6,068 nt of DNA from CAZADA01 sp964483775 (GCA_964483775.1 CAZADA010000141.1:1-6068); one strand, 5' to 3'; shown: positions 1 through 5,229, counted from the first letter of the stretch. Program-made: numbers and translations. The notes: generated by a model not told the origin, from the sequence alone.

Positions 1-374
1 TCGTTTTCCGAATCCGCCGAGAGCACCGTGATGATCACCTGGGTTTCATTGCGAAACCCCTTGGCGAACAAGGGACGAATGGGACGGTCGATCAGCCGCG
101 AAACCAGCGTTTCTTTCTCGGTCGGCCGACCTTCGCGCTTGAAATAGCCCCCCGGAATGCGACCGGCGGCGTAGTACTTCTCTTGGTAGTTCACCGTGAG
201 GGGGAAAAAGTCCACGCCCTCTCTGGCGGACTTGGCGGCCACGGCCGTGGCCAGAACTGTGGTCTCGCCATAGGTTGCGAGCACAGCGCCGTCGGCCTGG
301 CGGGCCATTCGGCCGGTCTCGAGGGTGAGGGTTCGGCCAGCCCATTCCAGGCTTTCGGTATGAATATCAAACAT
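1..374 (-). CDS. pnp: Polyribonucleotide nucleotidyltransferase (PNPase), N-terminal part, runs off left edge
   Basis: PNPase is a trimeric cytoplasmic 3'-5' phosphorolytic exoribonuclease and a degradosome component. It releases nucleoside diphosphates from RNA. Only the first 124 codons plus two bases are present. The protein starts MFDIHTESLEWAGR and covers the start of the first RNase PH domain. Family hallmarks are visible: GRMARQADGAVL at about residues 21-32, the FFPLTVNYQEKYYAAG block at about 56-71, the GRPTEKETLVSRLIDRPIRP region at about 82-101, and LSADSEN at the window edge, matching the usual 'LS.D.END' stretch. The ATG at 374-372 is preceded by AGGAA (minus strand, 385-381) with a 6-base spacer, which supports this start. 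It follows rpsO on the same strand after 97 bp, the usual rpsO-pnp order. The leader holds two hairpins, listed separately. The Mg2+ and phosphate-binding residues of the second RNase PH domain and the KH/S1 domains lie outside the window. Confidence 0.97.
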   Translation of the reverse strand, partial: MFDIHTESLEWAGRTLTLETGRMARQADGAVLATYGETTVLATAVAAKSAREGVDFFPLTVNYQEKYYAAGRIPGGYFKREGRPTEKETLVSRLIDRPIRPLFAKGFRNETQVIITVLSADSEN

Positions 375-387
375 ATAGAGTTCCTAT

Positions 388-402
388 GCGGACGTGTCCC
401 GC
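388..402 (-). promoter_or_regulatory. Small hairpin just upstream of the pnp ribosome binding site
   Basis: In the minus-strand transcript GCGGG (402-398) can pair with UCCGC (392-388) around the loop ACACG. This gives a 5-bp stem with one G-U pair. It ends two bases before the AGGAA ribosome binding site of pnp, so it could affect ribosome access. It is short, and no protein partner can be inferred from sequence alone. Confidence 0.35.
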
Positions 403-427
403 AGGGCCCATCCCCACGAGACCATTG

Positions 428-450
428 CCAGAGCGGCCCATCCGCCCTGG
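428..450 (-). promoter_or_regulatory. Strong hairpin in the rpsO-pnp intergenic region
   Basis: In the minus-strand transcript CCAGGGCGG (450-442) pairs with CCGCUCUGG (436-428) over a 5-base loop. The stem has 9 bp, uninterrupted, with one G-U pair. It begins 21 bases after the rpsO stop codon. No run of U follows, so it is not a classic intrinsic terminator. In Escherichia coli the rpsO-pnp gap holds a terminator and an RNase III-cleaved hairpin through which PNPase represses its own mRNA. By analogy this stem could be a processing site or an mRNA 3' protector, but that role is inferred. Confidence 0.6.
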
Positions 451-471
451 AACACACGGCAATTGAGGTTG

Positions 472-741
472 CTAACGGCGCAAGCCCAACCGCTCAATCA
501 GCGCTTTGTAGCGCCCTTCATCGCGGGCTTTGACATAGTCCAGCAACCGCCGCCGGGTAGAGACCATCTTAAGGAGGCCCCGCCGGGAGTGATTGTCCTT
601 CTTATGCTCCTTAAAGTGCTCGGTCAGTTTGACGATCCGTTCCGTTAGGATCGCAACCTGCACTTCGGGTGAGCCCGTATCGCCGTCGCTGTTGGCGAAT
701 TCTTTGATCAGTTCTGATTTGCGCTCGACAGTAATCGACAT
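472..741 (-). CDS. rpsO: 30S ribosomal protein S15
   Basis: S15 is a primary 16S rRNA-binding protein of the 30S platform. It nucleates binding of S6/S18 and forms a bridge to the 50S subunit. The product has 89 residues, the standard length for S15. Seen in the sequence: the start MSITVERKSELIKEFA, the DTGSPEVQVAILTERI helix at residues 21-36, the conserved DNHSRRGLL at about 49-57, and the basic helix STRRRLLDYVK at 61-71. These match the rRNA-contacting residues known for the family. The start ATG (741-739) has GGAGA (751-747) 5 bases upstream. A longer in-frame reading exists but would run back over the end of truB, so it is not used. Only 13 bp separate it from the truB stop, and the ribosome binding site lies in that gap, so truB and rpsO are almost certainly co-transcribed. 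S15 represses its own mRNA in several bacteria. I see no clear pseudoknot in the short leader here, although truB coding sequence could take part. Confidence 0.99.
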   Translation of the reverse strand: MSITVERKSELIKEFANSDGDTGSPEVQVAILTERIVKLTEHFKEHKKDNHSRRGLLKMVSTRRRLLDYVKARDEGRYKALIERLGLRR

Positions 742-754
742 CAAACTCTCCACG

Positions 755-1705
755 TCACATTTGAAACACGCGCAAGGGCCGCAATCGCCCAGCCCGCACC
801 TCACCAAGCGCAATGGCGATGTCGCCATGAGTGGCCAGCACGACGCGCGAAGCGTCTTCGCCGTTGACCACGCGTGGCTTCCGTCGCGCACGCACCATAT
901 CGGCTAAGTGCGGAAGCAGCACGATTTCTCGACCTTGCTTCAAGCGAGCGGCGTCTTCAGCTGTGATATCGACGGCCGGGATGTCGTCCAGCGCAGCCTC
1001 AACAGGCAGAATGGCCTCCGCCAATTCGGCTGTGTCTCCGATTTTTCGCAAGTTTTCAAGAGCAAAAGCATCAGCCTCGCAAAACGGCCCAACTTGCGTG
1101 CGCCTCAGCGCGGCGACATGGCCCTCAACCCCCAACGCAGCCGCCAAATCGCGAGCCAAGGCCCGCACATAAGCCCCCTTGCCGCAACGCATCTCCAACA
1201 CGGCCAAGTCGGCCGATGGCGCGTCCAACAGGCTCAGTCCATCAACACGGATGGTCCGAGGTTCAAGGTCCACCGTTTCCCCAGCGCGGGCGAGATCATA
1301 CGCCCTCTCGCCGTCGACTTTGATGGCCGAATAGGCCGGCGGCACTTGCTCGATGTCGCCTTCAAACTGCGCCAACGCCTTGGCGATCGCGTCCGGCGCG
1401 GGCCGATCATCCGTCTGCGCGGTCACAGCCCCCTCAGCATCGAGCGTATCGGTGCTCTGTCCCCAGCGGATGGTGAAGCGATAGGTCTTGGCGCCTTCCA
1501 TGGCGAAACCAACGGTCTTTGTGGCCTCGCCGAACGCAATGGGAAGCACGCCGGTCGCCATGGGGTCCAACGTGCCGGCATGTCCCGCCTTTTTCGGCGT
1601 GTACAAACGTTTGACAGCGCCAAGAGCCTGGTTCGACGTCATGTCCGCTGGCTTGTCCAAGACAAGCCAGCCATGAACGTCCAAGCCTTTGCGTTTGCGC
1701 GCCAT
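755..1705 (-). CDS. truB: tRNA pseudouridine(55) synthase TruB
   Basis: TruB converts U55 in the T-loop of most tRNAs to pseudouridine and also acts as a tRNA-folding chaperone in the cytoplasm. The product has 316 residues, a normal length. Seen: the GWLVLDKPADMTSN motif at residues 12-25; the catalytic block GHAGTLDPMATGVLP at 41-55 with the nucleophile Asp47; PPAYSAIKVDGERAYDLAR at 122-140; GKGAYVRALARDLAAALG at 175-192; and HVAALRRTQVGPF at 196-208. A short PUA-like C-terminal domain spans about 249-316. The start ATG (1705-1703) has GGGAG (1719-1715) 9 bases upstream. An in-frame Met sits next to the stop codon. It is followed closely by rpsO, as is common. What is unusual is the upstream neighbour: a peroxiredoxin gene, 85 bp away, stands where rbfA is usually found. 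Confidence 0.98.
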   Translation of the reverse strand: MARKRKGLDVHGWLVLDKPADMTSNQALGAVKRLYTPKKAGHAGTLDPMATGVLPIAFGEATKTVGFAMEGAKTYRFTIRWGQSTDTLDAEGAVTAQTDDRPAPDAIAKALAQFEGDIEQVPPAYSAIKVDGERAYDLARAGETVDLEPRTIRVDGLSLLDAPSADLAVLEMRCGKGAYVRALARDLAAALGVEGHVAALRRTQVGPFCEADAFALENLRKIGDTAELAEAILPVEAALDDIPAVDITAEDAARLKQGREIVLLPHLADMVRARRKPRVVNGEDASRVVLATHGDIAIALGEVRAGRLRPLRVFQM

Positions 1706-1772
1706 GCCCGCCAGCTCCCACTACCTCGCCAATCCGGGGGCGGGGGTGTACAAGCTCGCCAACCTGATGGCC

Positions 1773-1792
1773 AGCGCGAAAACAGACGCGCT
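1773..1792 (-). other. Hairpin at the peroxiredoxin stop codon, in the prx-truB gap
   Basis: In the minus-strand transcript AGCGCG (1792-1787) can pair with CGCGCU (1778-1773) over an 8-base loop. It starts inside the TAG stop codon of the peroxiredoxin gene. No U-run follows the stem, so it is not a good terminator and transcription may continue into truB. The rest of the 85-bp gap (1706-1790) shows an 8-bp direct repeat CTCGCCAA (plus strand, 1725-1732 and 1755-1762) and two G5 runs at 1735-1745. I see no convincing promoter for truB. Confidence 0.3.
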
Positions 1793-2285
1793 ACGCCGGC
1801 GCCAGCGCGCCGAGCAACGTGGCGCCGTCCGACACGTCCATGGCGCCGGGGTTGTCTTCAACGTTCAACACCTCAACGACGCCGTCGCGCACCAACATGG
1901 AATAGCGCTGAGAGCGAATCCCAAGGCCAAACCCCGAGCCGTCAAAGGTCAGCCCCAAAGCCGTGGCGAACGTTGCATCGGGATCAGCCAGCATCGTGAC
2001 GGCTCCGTCCGCGTTTTGCGATTTGGCCCAAGCCGTCTGGGCGAAGATATCATTCACCGACGTACACGCGATCTCATCCACGCCCTTGGCTTTGATGGCG
2101 TCGGCGTTGGCCACAAAGCTCGGCATGTGCTGGGCCGTGCAGGTCGGCGTAAACGCGCCAGGTACAGCGAACAGCGCAACGGTCTTGCCGCTGAACACCT
2201 CGTCGGTCGACACCTGTGTGGGACCCTCGGGCGTCATGGTGAAAAACGTCGCGTCAGGCAGCTTTGCGCCAACAGAGATTGTCAT
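1791..2285 (-). CDS. Peroxiredoxin, Prx5/type II family (glutathione/glutaredoxin-type)
   Basis: A thiol peroxidase that reduces hydrogen peroxide and alkyl hydroperoxides in the cytoplasm. The product has 164 residues, typical for Prx5-type enzymes. The active site PGAFTPTCT lies at residues 42-50, with peroxidatic Cys49, and Pro42 and Thr46 of the PxxxTxxC motif. The conserved Arg of the catalytic pocket is probably Arg127, in SQRYSM. Only one other Cys is present, Cys74 in ACTSVND, 25 residues after Cys49. This spacing is like plant type II enzymes, and the C-terminal resolving Cys of human PRDX5 is absent. Reduction by glutathione/glutaredoxin is therefore likely but inferred. The start is well supported: AAAGGAGGA (2299-2291) ends 5 bases before the ATG. 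It lies 45 bp after the methyltransferase-like gene on the same strand and may share its transcript. No signal peptide is seen. Confidence 0.95.
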   Translation of the reverse strand: MTISVGAKLPDATFFTMTPEGPTQVSTDEVFSGKTVALFAVPGAFTPTCTAQHMPSFVANADAIKAKGVDEIACTSVNDIFAQTAWAKSQNADGAVTMLADPDATFATALGLTFDGSGFGLGIRSQRYSMLVRDGVVEVLNVEDNPGAMDVSDGATLLGALAPA

Positions 2286-2290
2286 GGCCG

Positions 2291-2299
2291 TCCTCCTTT
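2291..2299 (-). promoter_or_regulatory. Strong ribosome binding site of the peroxiredoxin gene
   Basis: AAAGGAGGA on the minus strand lies 5 bases from the ATG. It is the closest match to the anti-Shine-Dalgarno sequence of any gene in the window, which suggests high translation of the peroxiredoxin relative to its neighbours. Confidence 0.85.
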
Positions 2300-2330
2300 A
2301 ACTCGCTCATCAGCTAGCCTGGATCGGTCA

Positions 2331-2816
2331 TCAAATCCAGCGCCGCACCTTGGCCCGCCAATCAGCAAAGTCCTCGGCAAACGCCTCGGCGAGCGCCTCT
2401 TCTTCGGCTGCGATAAAACGAAACCGGATCACGCCCATGAAAATCGGCAACGCCACCACGCCCACAATGGAGCCGACCACCATGATCCACCCCAAAAGCA
2501 CCAGCGATTCACCAAGATAGATCGGGTTGCGGGAAAACTGAAACGGCCCCCCTGTCACCAGCACCCGCGGGCCCTTGCGGGGTAATACCGGGGTGCGCGC
2601 GCGCATCATCGTCCAACCAGCCCACGCCATCAACGCAACGCCGCCGACCATGACCGCATAGCCGACCACGTCGAACACCTCGGCGAGGAGCGGCGATGCG
2701 GCGTCCAAACGCGCGCCAGGGTACACAGCGCCCCACAACGCGACGGCGGTCATCAGAACCACCAGCCACACCGGTGGGAGGTCCACAAACCGCAATGGCG
2801 ATGAGCGCGCAATCAT
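2331..2816 (-). CDS. Isoprenylcysteine carboxyl methyltransferase (ICMT/PEMT)-family integral membrane protein
   Basis: A 161-residue membrane protein. The segment GGPFQFSRNPIYLG (residues 89-102) matches the S-adenosylmethionine-binding signature 'GP..YSRHP.Y.G' of the ICMT/phospholipid methyltransferase superfamily. The acidic pair in RFIAAEEEAL (about 138-140) and the tail ADWRAKVRRWI (151-161) are also typical. Hydrophobic segments lie at about 15-34, 49-69 and 101-133, the last long enough for two spans. Bacterial members act on unknown small molecules, lipids or peptides, so the substrate cannot be named. The start is chosen at ATG 2816-2814 because it overlaps the GST stop as ATGA, which implies translational coupling. 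A further 30 codons upstream are in frame but lie wholly inside the GST gene and are Arg-rich, unlike a real N-terminus. No strong Shine-Dalgarno sequence is seen, in keeping with coupling. 45 bp separate it from the peroxiredoxin. Confidence 0.86.
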   Translation of the reverse strand: MIARSSPLRFVDLPPVWLVVLMTAVALWGAVYPGARLDAASPLLAEVFDVVGYAVMVGGVALMAWAGWTMMRARTPVLPRKGPRVLVTGGPFQFSRNPIYLGESLVLLGWIMVVGSIVGVVALPIFMGVIRFRFIAAEEEALAEAFAEDFADWRAKVRRWI

Positions 2817-3427
2817 GCCGGATCTCGCGGCGTGGTCCGCGCCATACTCTCGCGAGCGCAAAAGCCCTCGAACCAGGCGCCGAGCGCTGCGTTGTCCGCG
2901 CGCCAATCCAACTCAGCATGACGAAGATCCAGATGGCCCAGCGCACAGGCGATCGCCAGCGTGCTGATCGTGCTCGGCGCCTCAGCAGAGCCCGCATAAG
3001 GCGCCGCCGCCCCAACAAGCCGCAACGCCTGCTCCTGCAAGCGCGCAAGATAGGGCGCGTGCTGGCGCTCCGCCGGGCGACGCTTTTCCATCGTCATGGC
3101 GACCGACTTGTCGGTCAGTGACTGGGCGAGCGCCTCGCTCAACCGCGCGGTCATGCGCTCGGGCCCGCCCTCAGGCAACAAAGCAGGACGCGATGACGGC
3201 AAATGATCAAGCCATGAGCAAATCAATCGACTGTCCGCGATCGGCGCGCCGTCATCATCGCGCGCGAGCGCCGGCACCGTACCGGCCGGACTGACCGCCA
3301 ACAGTTCGGCGGGATCCTCATAGGGATTGACCACAATCTCCTCGACCTGATCGCCCAGATCCTTTTCGATCACCACCGCCCGGCACATCCGCGCATAGGG
3401 CGAGGTTAACGACACAAACAAGCGCAT
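2813..3427 (-). CDS. Glutathione S-transferase family protein, YibF-like
   Basis: A 204-residue soluble protein with the GST fold. The thioredoxin-like N-terminal domain (about 1-77) begins MRLFVSLTSPYARM, with a possible catalytic Ser9 in TSPYAR. It contains AGTVPAL at 48-54, with the cis-Pro52 that contacts glutathione, and ADSRLI at 64-69, where Asp65/Ser66 would bind the gamma-glutamyl group. The helical C-terminal domain (about 90-204) includes SEALAQSLTDKSV, ISTLAIACALGHLDLR (154-169) and ARESMARTTP (191-200). These closely resemble the corresponding parts of E. coli YibF as I recall it. A role in glutathione conjugation or reduction is likely, but the substrate is unknown. The start ATG has GGAG (3438-3435) 7 bases upstream. 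The stop codon overlaps the next gene as ATGA. It is the first gene of the leftward group and is divergent from rhtA. A second Cys/Ser active-site class cannot be settled from sequence alone. Confidence 0.93.
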   Translation of the reverse strand: MRLFVSLTSPYARMCRAVVIEKDLGDQVEEIVVNPYEDPAELLAVSPAGTVPALARDDDGAPIADSRLICSWLDHLPSSRPALLPEGGPERMTARLSEALAQSLTDKSVAMTMEKRRPAERQHAPYLARLQEQALRLVGAAAPYAGSAEAPSTISTLAIACALGHLDLRHAELDWRADNAALGAWFEGFCARESMARTTPRDPA

Positions 3428-3553
3428 GGGATCGCTCCGTAACCCTCGAGCCGCCGACCGTGCTGTGGGCTATCGATGACGCCTTCGCGCCGATGGGTCA
3501 ATCTCGACTGGGCGCTCCGCGAGGATCGCCGCGCAGGGGGGAAGGACACAACC
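3428..3553. promoter_or_regulatory. Divergent intergenic region between the GST gene and rhtA
   Basis: These 126 bp must hold the promoters for both the leftward GST group and rightward rhtA, unless either is transcribed from farther away. A minus-strand TTGACC (3501-3496) could be a -35 element for the GST group, but the hexamers at 16-20 bp spacing (CATCGA, TCGATA) are poor -10 matches. No good promoter for rhtA can be picked by eye. The heptamer GGATCGC occurs at 3429-3435 and 3523-3529. No clear operator palindrome is visible. Confidence 0.4.
3541..3546 (+). promoter_or_regulatory. Ribosome binding site that decides the rhtA start
   Basis: GAAGGA ends 7 bases before ATG 3554. The alternative in-frame ATG at 3476 has no such site. 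It would also add 26 polar, Arg-rich residues before the first membrane helix, so 3554 is preferred. Confidence 0.75.
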
Positions 3554-4432
3554 ATGGCGAAGCGCTGGACGCCGTTTGCGGCTTTGTTGATCGCCATGGC
3601 GTCCATCCAAGTCGGCGCAGCCATAGCCAAATCGCTGTTTCCCGTCATCGGCCCGCAGGGCGCAATCTCGCTGCGTTTGGTGTTTGGCGCGCTAACCTTG
3701 GTGTTGGTGATGCGCCCCTGGCGCAACTGGCGCTGGCGACGCCCCTGGGGCCCGCTCTTTGGCTATGGCGTCAGCCTTGGGGGCATGAATTTCTTCTTCT
3801 ACATGTCGTTGCAGACCGTGCCTTTGGGCGTCGCCGTGGCCTTGGAATTCACCGGGCCGATGCTCGTCGCCGTCGTGTCATCACACAAGCGCACCGATTT
3901 GATTTGGGTCGGCCTCGCCCTTGCCGGATTGATCCTCGTTTCGCCCCTCTCAGGCCTGGCCGGCGTGGACCTGCTCGGCGCAGCCTACGCATTGATCGCA
4001 GGCGGGTTTTGGGCGCTTTACATTGTGTTCGGTCAACACGCCGGCGACGAACACGGAGGCAACGCGGTCGCTTTGGGCGCAGTGATCGCCGCGCTGGTCG
4101 CCGCCCCGCCAGGCGTCATTCACATGGGTCCAGAACTGTTTGCTTGGGCGCTGATCCCCCTTGGTCTCGCCATCGCGCTCCTCTCCACCGTAATTCCGTA
4201 TTCCCTCGAGATGTTCGCCCTCACCCGCATCCCCCGCGGCGCCTTCGGCGTGTTCATGAGTTGCGAACCGGCCATCGCGGCGGCAAGCGGCGCCGTCATC
4301 CTCCACGAATGGCCGACCATCAACCAGGCGATCGCCATCGTCTTGATCATGGCCGCCTCGGCAGGCGTTGCGGTCTCAACAACACGCACGCCACCAAGCC
4401 AACCACAGCGCGACCCGCCCCCAGTCGCTTAG
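3554..4432 (+). CDS. rhtA: Threonine/homoserine exporter RhtA-like, EamA/DMT superfamily
   Basis: An inner-membrane efflux carrier of the drug/metabolite transporter superfamily. E. coli RhtA exports threonine, homoserine and some other amino acids. The product has 292 residues, close to the E. coli protein (295 as I recall). Many blocks agree with RhtA from memory: AMASIQVGAAIAKSLFP at residues 14-30, YGVSLGGMNFFFYMS at 71-85, QTVPLGVAVALEFTGP at 87-102, IPLGLAIALLSTVIPYSLEM at 201-220, ALTRIP at 222-227 and the MS.EPA.AA.SG block at 235-246. About ten hydrophobic spans fit two EamA repeats, roughly residues 8-135 and 140-275. The C-terminal 15-20 residues are Pro/Thr/Gln-rich and poorly conserved. 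It is divergent from the GST group and on the same strand as rimP, 179 bp upstream of it. The next intrinsic terminator downstream is at 4561-4588. The true substrate could be another amino acid or metabolite. Confidence 0.9.
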   Translation: MAKRWTPFAALLIAMASIQVGAAIAKSLFPVIGPQGAISLRLVFGALTLVLVMRPWRNWRWRRPWGPLFGYGVSLGGMNFFFYMSLQTVPLGVAVALEFTGPMLVAVVSSHKRTDLIWVGLALAGLILVSPLSGLAGVDLLGAAYALIAGGFWALYIVFGQHAGDEHGGNAVALGAVIAALVAAPPGVIHMGPELFAWALIPLGLAIALLSTVIPYSLEMFALTRIPRGAFGVFMSCEPAIAAASGAVILHEWPTINQAIAIVLIMAASAGVAVSTTRTPPSQPQRDPPPVA

Positions 4433-4496
4433 CGTTGTCCACACGCTAGGATCATGCATCACACCGACCAAGCCGCCATCCCCAGACCCACCACCC

Positions 4497-4525
4497 TTGC
4501 GAAGCTCGGCGACATCCACTATGAC
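4497..4525 (+). promoter_or_regulatory. Candidate sigma70-type promoter for rimP-nusA
   Basis: TTGCGA (4497-4502) and TATGAC (4520-4525) are separated by exactly 17 bp. Each hexamer matches the consensus at four of six positions. Transcription would start near 4531-4534, giving a leader of about 80 bases that contains the terminator hairpin before the rimP GTG. This was found by eye; similar matches arise by chance, although few with ideal spacing would be expected in this GC-rich gap. Confidence 0.4.
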
Positions 4526-4560
4526 TAATGCAAATCGCTGATTTGGCTTTGGCCTGTTCG

Positions 4561-4588
4561 AGCGGCTCCCACGGGAGGCCGCTTTTTT
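4561..4588 (+). terminator. Intrinsic terminator or attenuator in front of rimP
   Basis: AGCGGCTCC (4561-4569) pairs with GGAG (4574-4577) and CCGCT (4579-4583), with a single bulged G at 4578 and loop CACG. Six T residues follow (4583-4588), the first of them closing the stem. This is a good rho-independent terminator. It could end rhtA transcripts, 129 bp after the rhtA stop. However, it ends only 23 bp before the rimP start codon, which leaves little room for a full promoter downstream. A transcript that begins upstream must pass through it to reach rimP-nusA, so an attenuation role is plausible. Confidence 0.8.
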
Positions 4589-4602
4589 ATTGTCTAACCC
4601 CT

Positions 4603-4607
4603 GGAGA
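4603..4607 (+). promoter_or_regulatory. Ribosome binding site that decides the rimP GTG start
   Basis: GGAGA lies 4 bases before the GTG at 4612. The only upstream in-frame ATG (4528) has no Shine-Dalgarno sequence, and its extra 28 codons would be read straight through the terminator hairpin. The GTG is therefore preferred. Confidence 0.75.
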
Positions 4608-4611
4608 TCGC

Positions 4612-5229
4612 GTGCAAACCAAAACGCCCTTGGAAGAGCGCATCCTCAACGCCGTCGCGCCCGCCGCCGCCGATCTTGGCTACGAGGTCGTGCGCCTGCG
4701 CGTGCAGGGCGGATCCCAACGCAAGCGCCTACAGATCATGGCCGAGCGCGCGGATGGCGGCATGGGCGTAGAGGATTGCGCGGCGTTATCACGCGCCGTG
4801 TCGGCTGTGCTCGATGTCGAAGACCCGTTCGAAGGTCAATGGGATTTGGAGGTCTCCTCGCCGGGCATCGATCGTCCGTTGACCAAGGCGGCCCACTTTG
4901 CGCGCTGGGATGGTTTTGACGTCAAGATCGAACTGGATCTCGCCATTGAGGGCCGTCGCCGCTTCGCCGGCGTTTTGGCGGGTTTCGAAGACGACCATGT
5001 GTTGCTGGACCCGCCCGACGAAGAGGTCACCCTGGCCATTCCATTTGACCGCATCACCGACGCGCGCTTGGTGCTGACCGACGCGTTGATCGCCGAGAGC
5101 CTGCGACGTGGCGCGGCGCACACCGAAGATACATTGGGCGAGGATGTTGAGCGCGAGCTGGACGAACCGCCCCAACATGACGACCAAGCCGCAAGGCAGA
5201 CCCAAGATCGCGTAAAGGAGAACGACTGA
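4612..5229 (+). CDS. rimP: Ribosome maturation factor RimP
   Basis: RimP is a cytoplasmic factor that binds the free 30S subunit and is needed for its late maturation. The product has 205 residues starting at GTG. The core matches the family. An N-terminal alpha/beta domain (about 1-92) holds GYEVVRLRVQGG at 23-34, LQIMAER at 40-46, VEDCAALSRAVSAVLD at 53-68 and the hallmark LEVSSPGIDRPL at 79-90. A C-terminal SH3-like domain (about 93-155) holds KIELD, RRFAGVLAGFEDDHV and IPFDRITDARLV. Residues after about 158 form a charged, Asp/Glu/Gln-rich tail absent from the shorter E. coli protein (about 150 aa). Alphaproteobacterial members often carry such tails, which are probably disordered. The stop codon shares one base with the nusA ATG (TGATG), so the two genes are translationally coupled, as in the common rimP-nusA operon. 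Expression may be controlled by the terminator hairpin just upstream. Confidence 0.96.
   Translation: MQTKTPLEERILNAVAPAAADLGYEVVRLRVQGGSQRKRLQIMAERADGGMGVEDCAALSRAVSAVLDVEDPFEGQWDLEVSSPGIDRPLTKAAHFARWDGFDVKIELDLAIEGRRRFAGVLAGFEDDHVLLDPPDEEVTLAIPFDRITDARLVLTDALIAESLRRGAAHTEDTLGEDVERELDEPPQHDDQAARQTQDRVKEND
5214..5220 (+). promoter_or_regulatory. Ribosome binding site of nusA inside the end of rimP
   Basis: AAAGGAG lies within the last codons of rimP, 8 bases before the nusA ATG at 5229. It allows independent or coupled initiation at the TGATG overlap. Confidence 0.85.

Noticed and set aside
1734..1748. Two G5 runs as a possible G-quadruplex
   Set aside because: Only two runs are present, so a stable intramolecular quadruplex would need them to be split. 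It is not convincing.
908..2585. Long plus-strand open frames opposite truB, the peroxiredoxin and the ICMT-like gene (363 and 298 codons)
   Set aside because: They are antisense to clear family members, have Arg/Gln/His-rich low-quality translations and show no recognisable motif. Long antisense frames are common in GC-rich coding DNA.
2817..2906. 30-codon N-terminal extension of the ICMT-like protein
   Set aside because: It lies entirely within the GST coding sequence, is Arg-rich, and the ATGA overlap start at 2816 is the better choice.
3471..3501. Possible minus-strand promoter for the GST group (TTGACC with TCGATA or CATCGA)
   Set aside because: The -35 is fair, but neither -10 candidate matches well and the better one needs 19-bp spacing. 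It is too weak to annotate as a promoter.
3476..3553. 26-codon N-terminal extension of RhtA
   Set aside because: There is no Shine-Dalgarno sequence at 3476, while 3554 has one and gives the usual family length.
3460..4449. 329-codon plus-strand frame overlapping rhtA in another frame
   Set aside because: It is Arg/Pro/His-rich without hydrophobic segments or motifs, whereas the overlapping frame encodes a clear RhtA-type transporter.
4433..4528. Read-through extension of RhtA past its TAG stop (31 further codons in frame)
   Set aside because: RhtA already has its family length. An open stretch this short is expected by chance at this GC content.
4556..4563. GTTCGAGC resembles a tRNA T-loop, raising the idea of a tRNA gene upstream of rimP, as with metY in E. 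coli
   Set aside because: The flanking bases do not form a T-stem, no acceptor, D or anticodon arms are found, and the region folds into the terminator instead.
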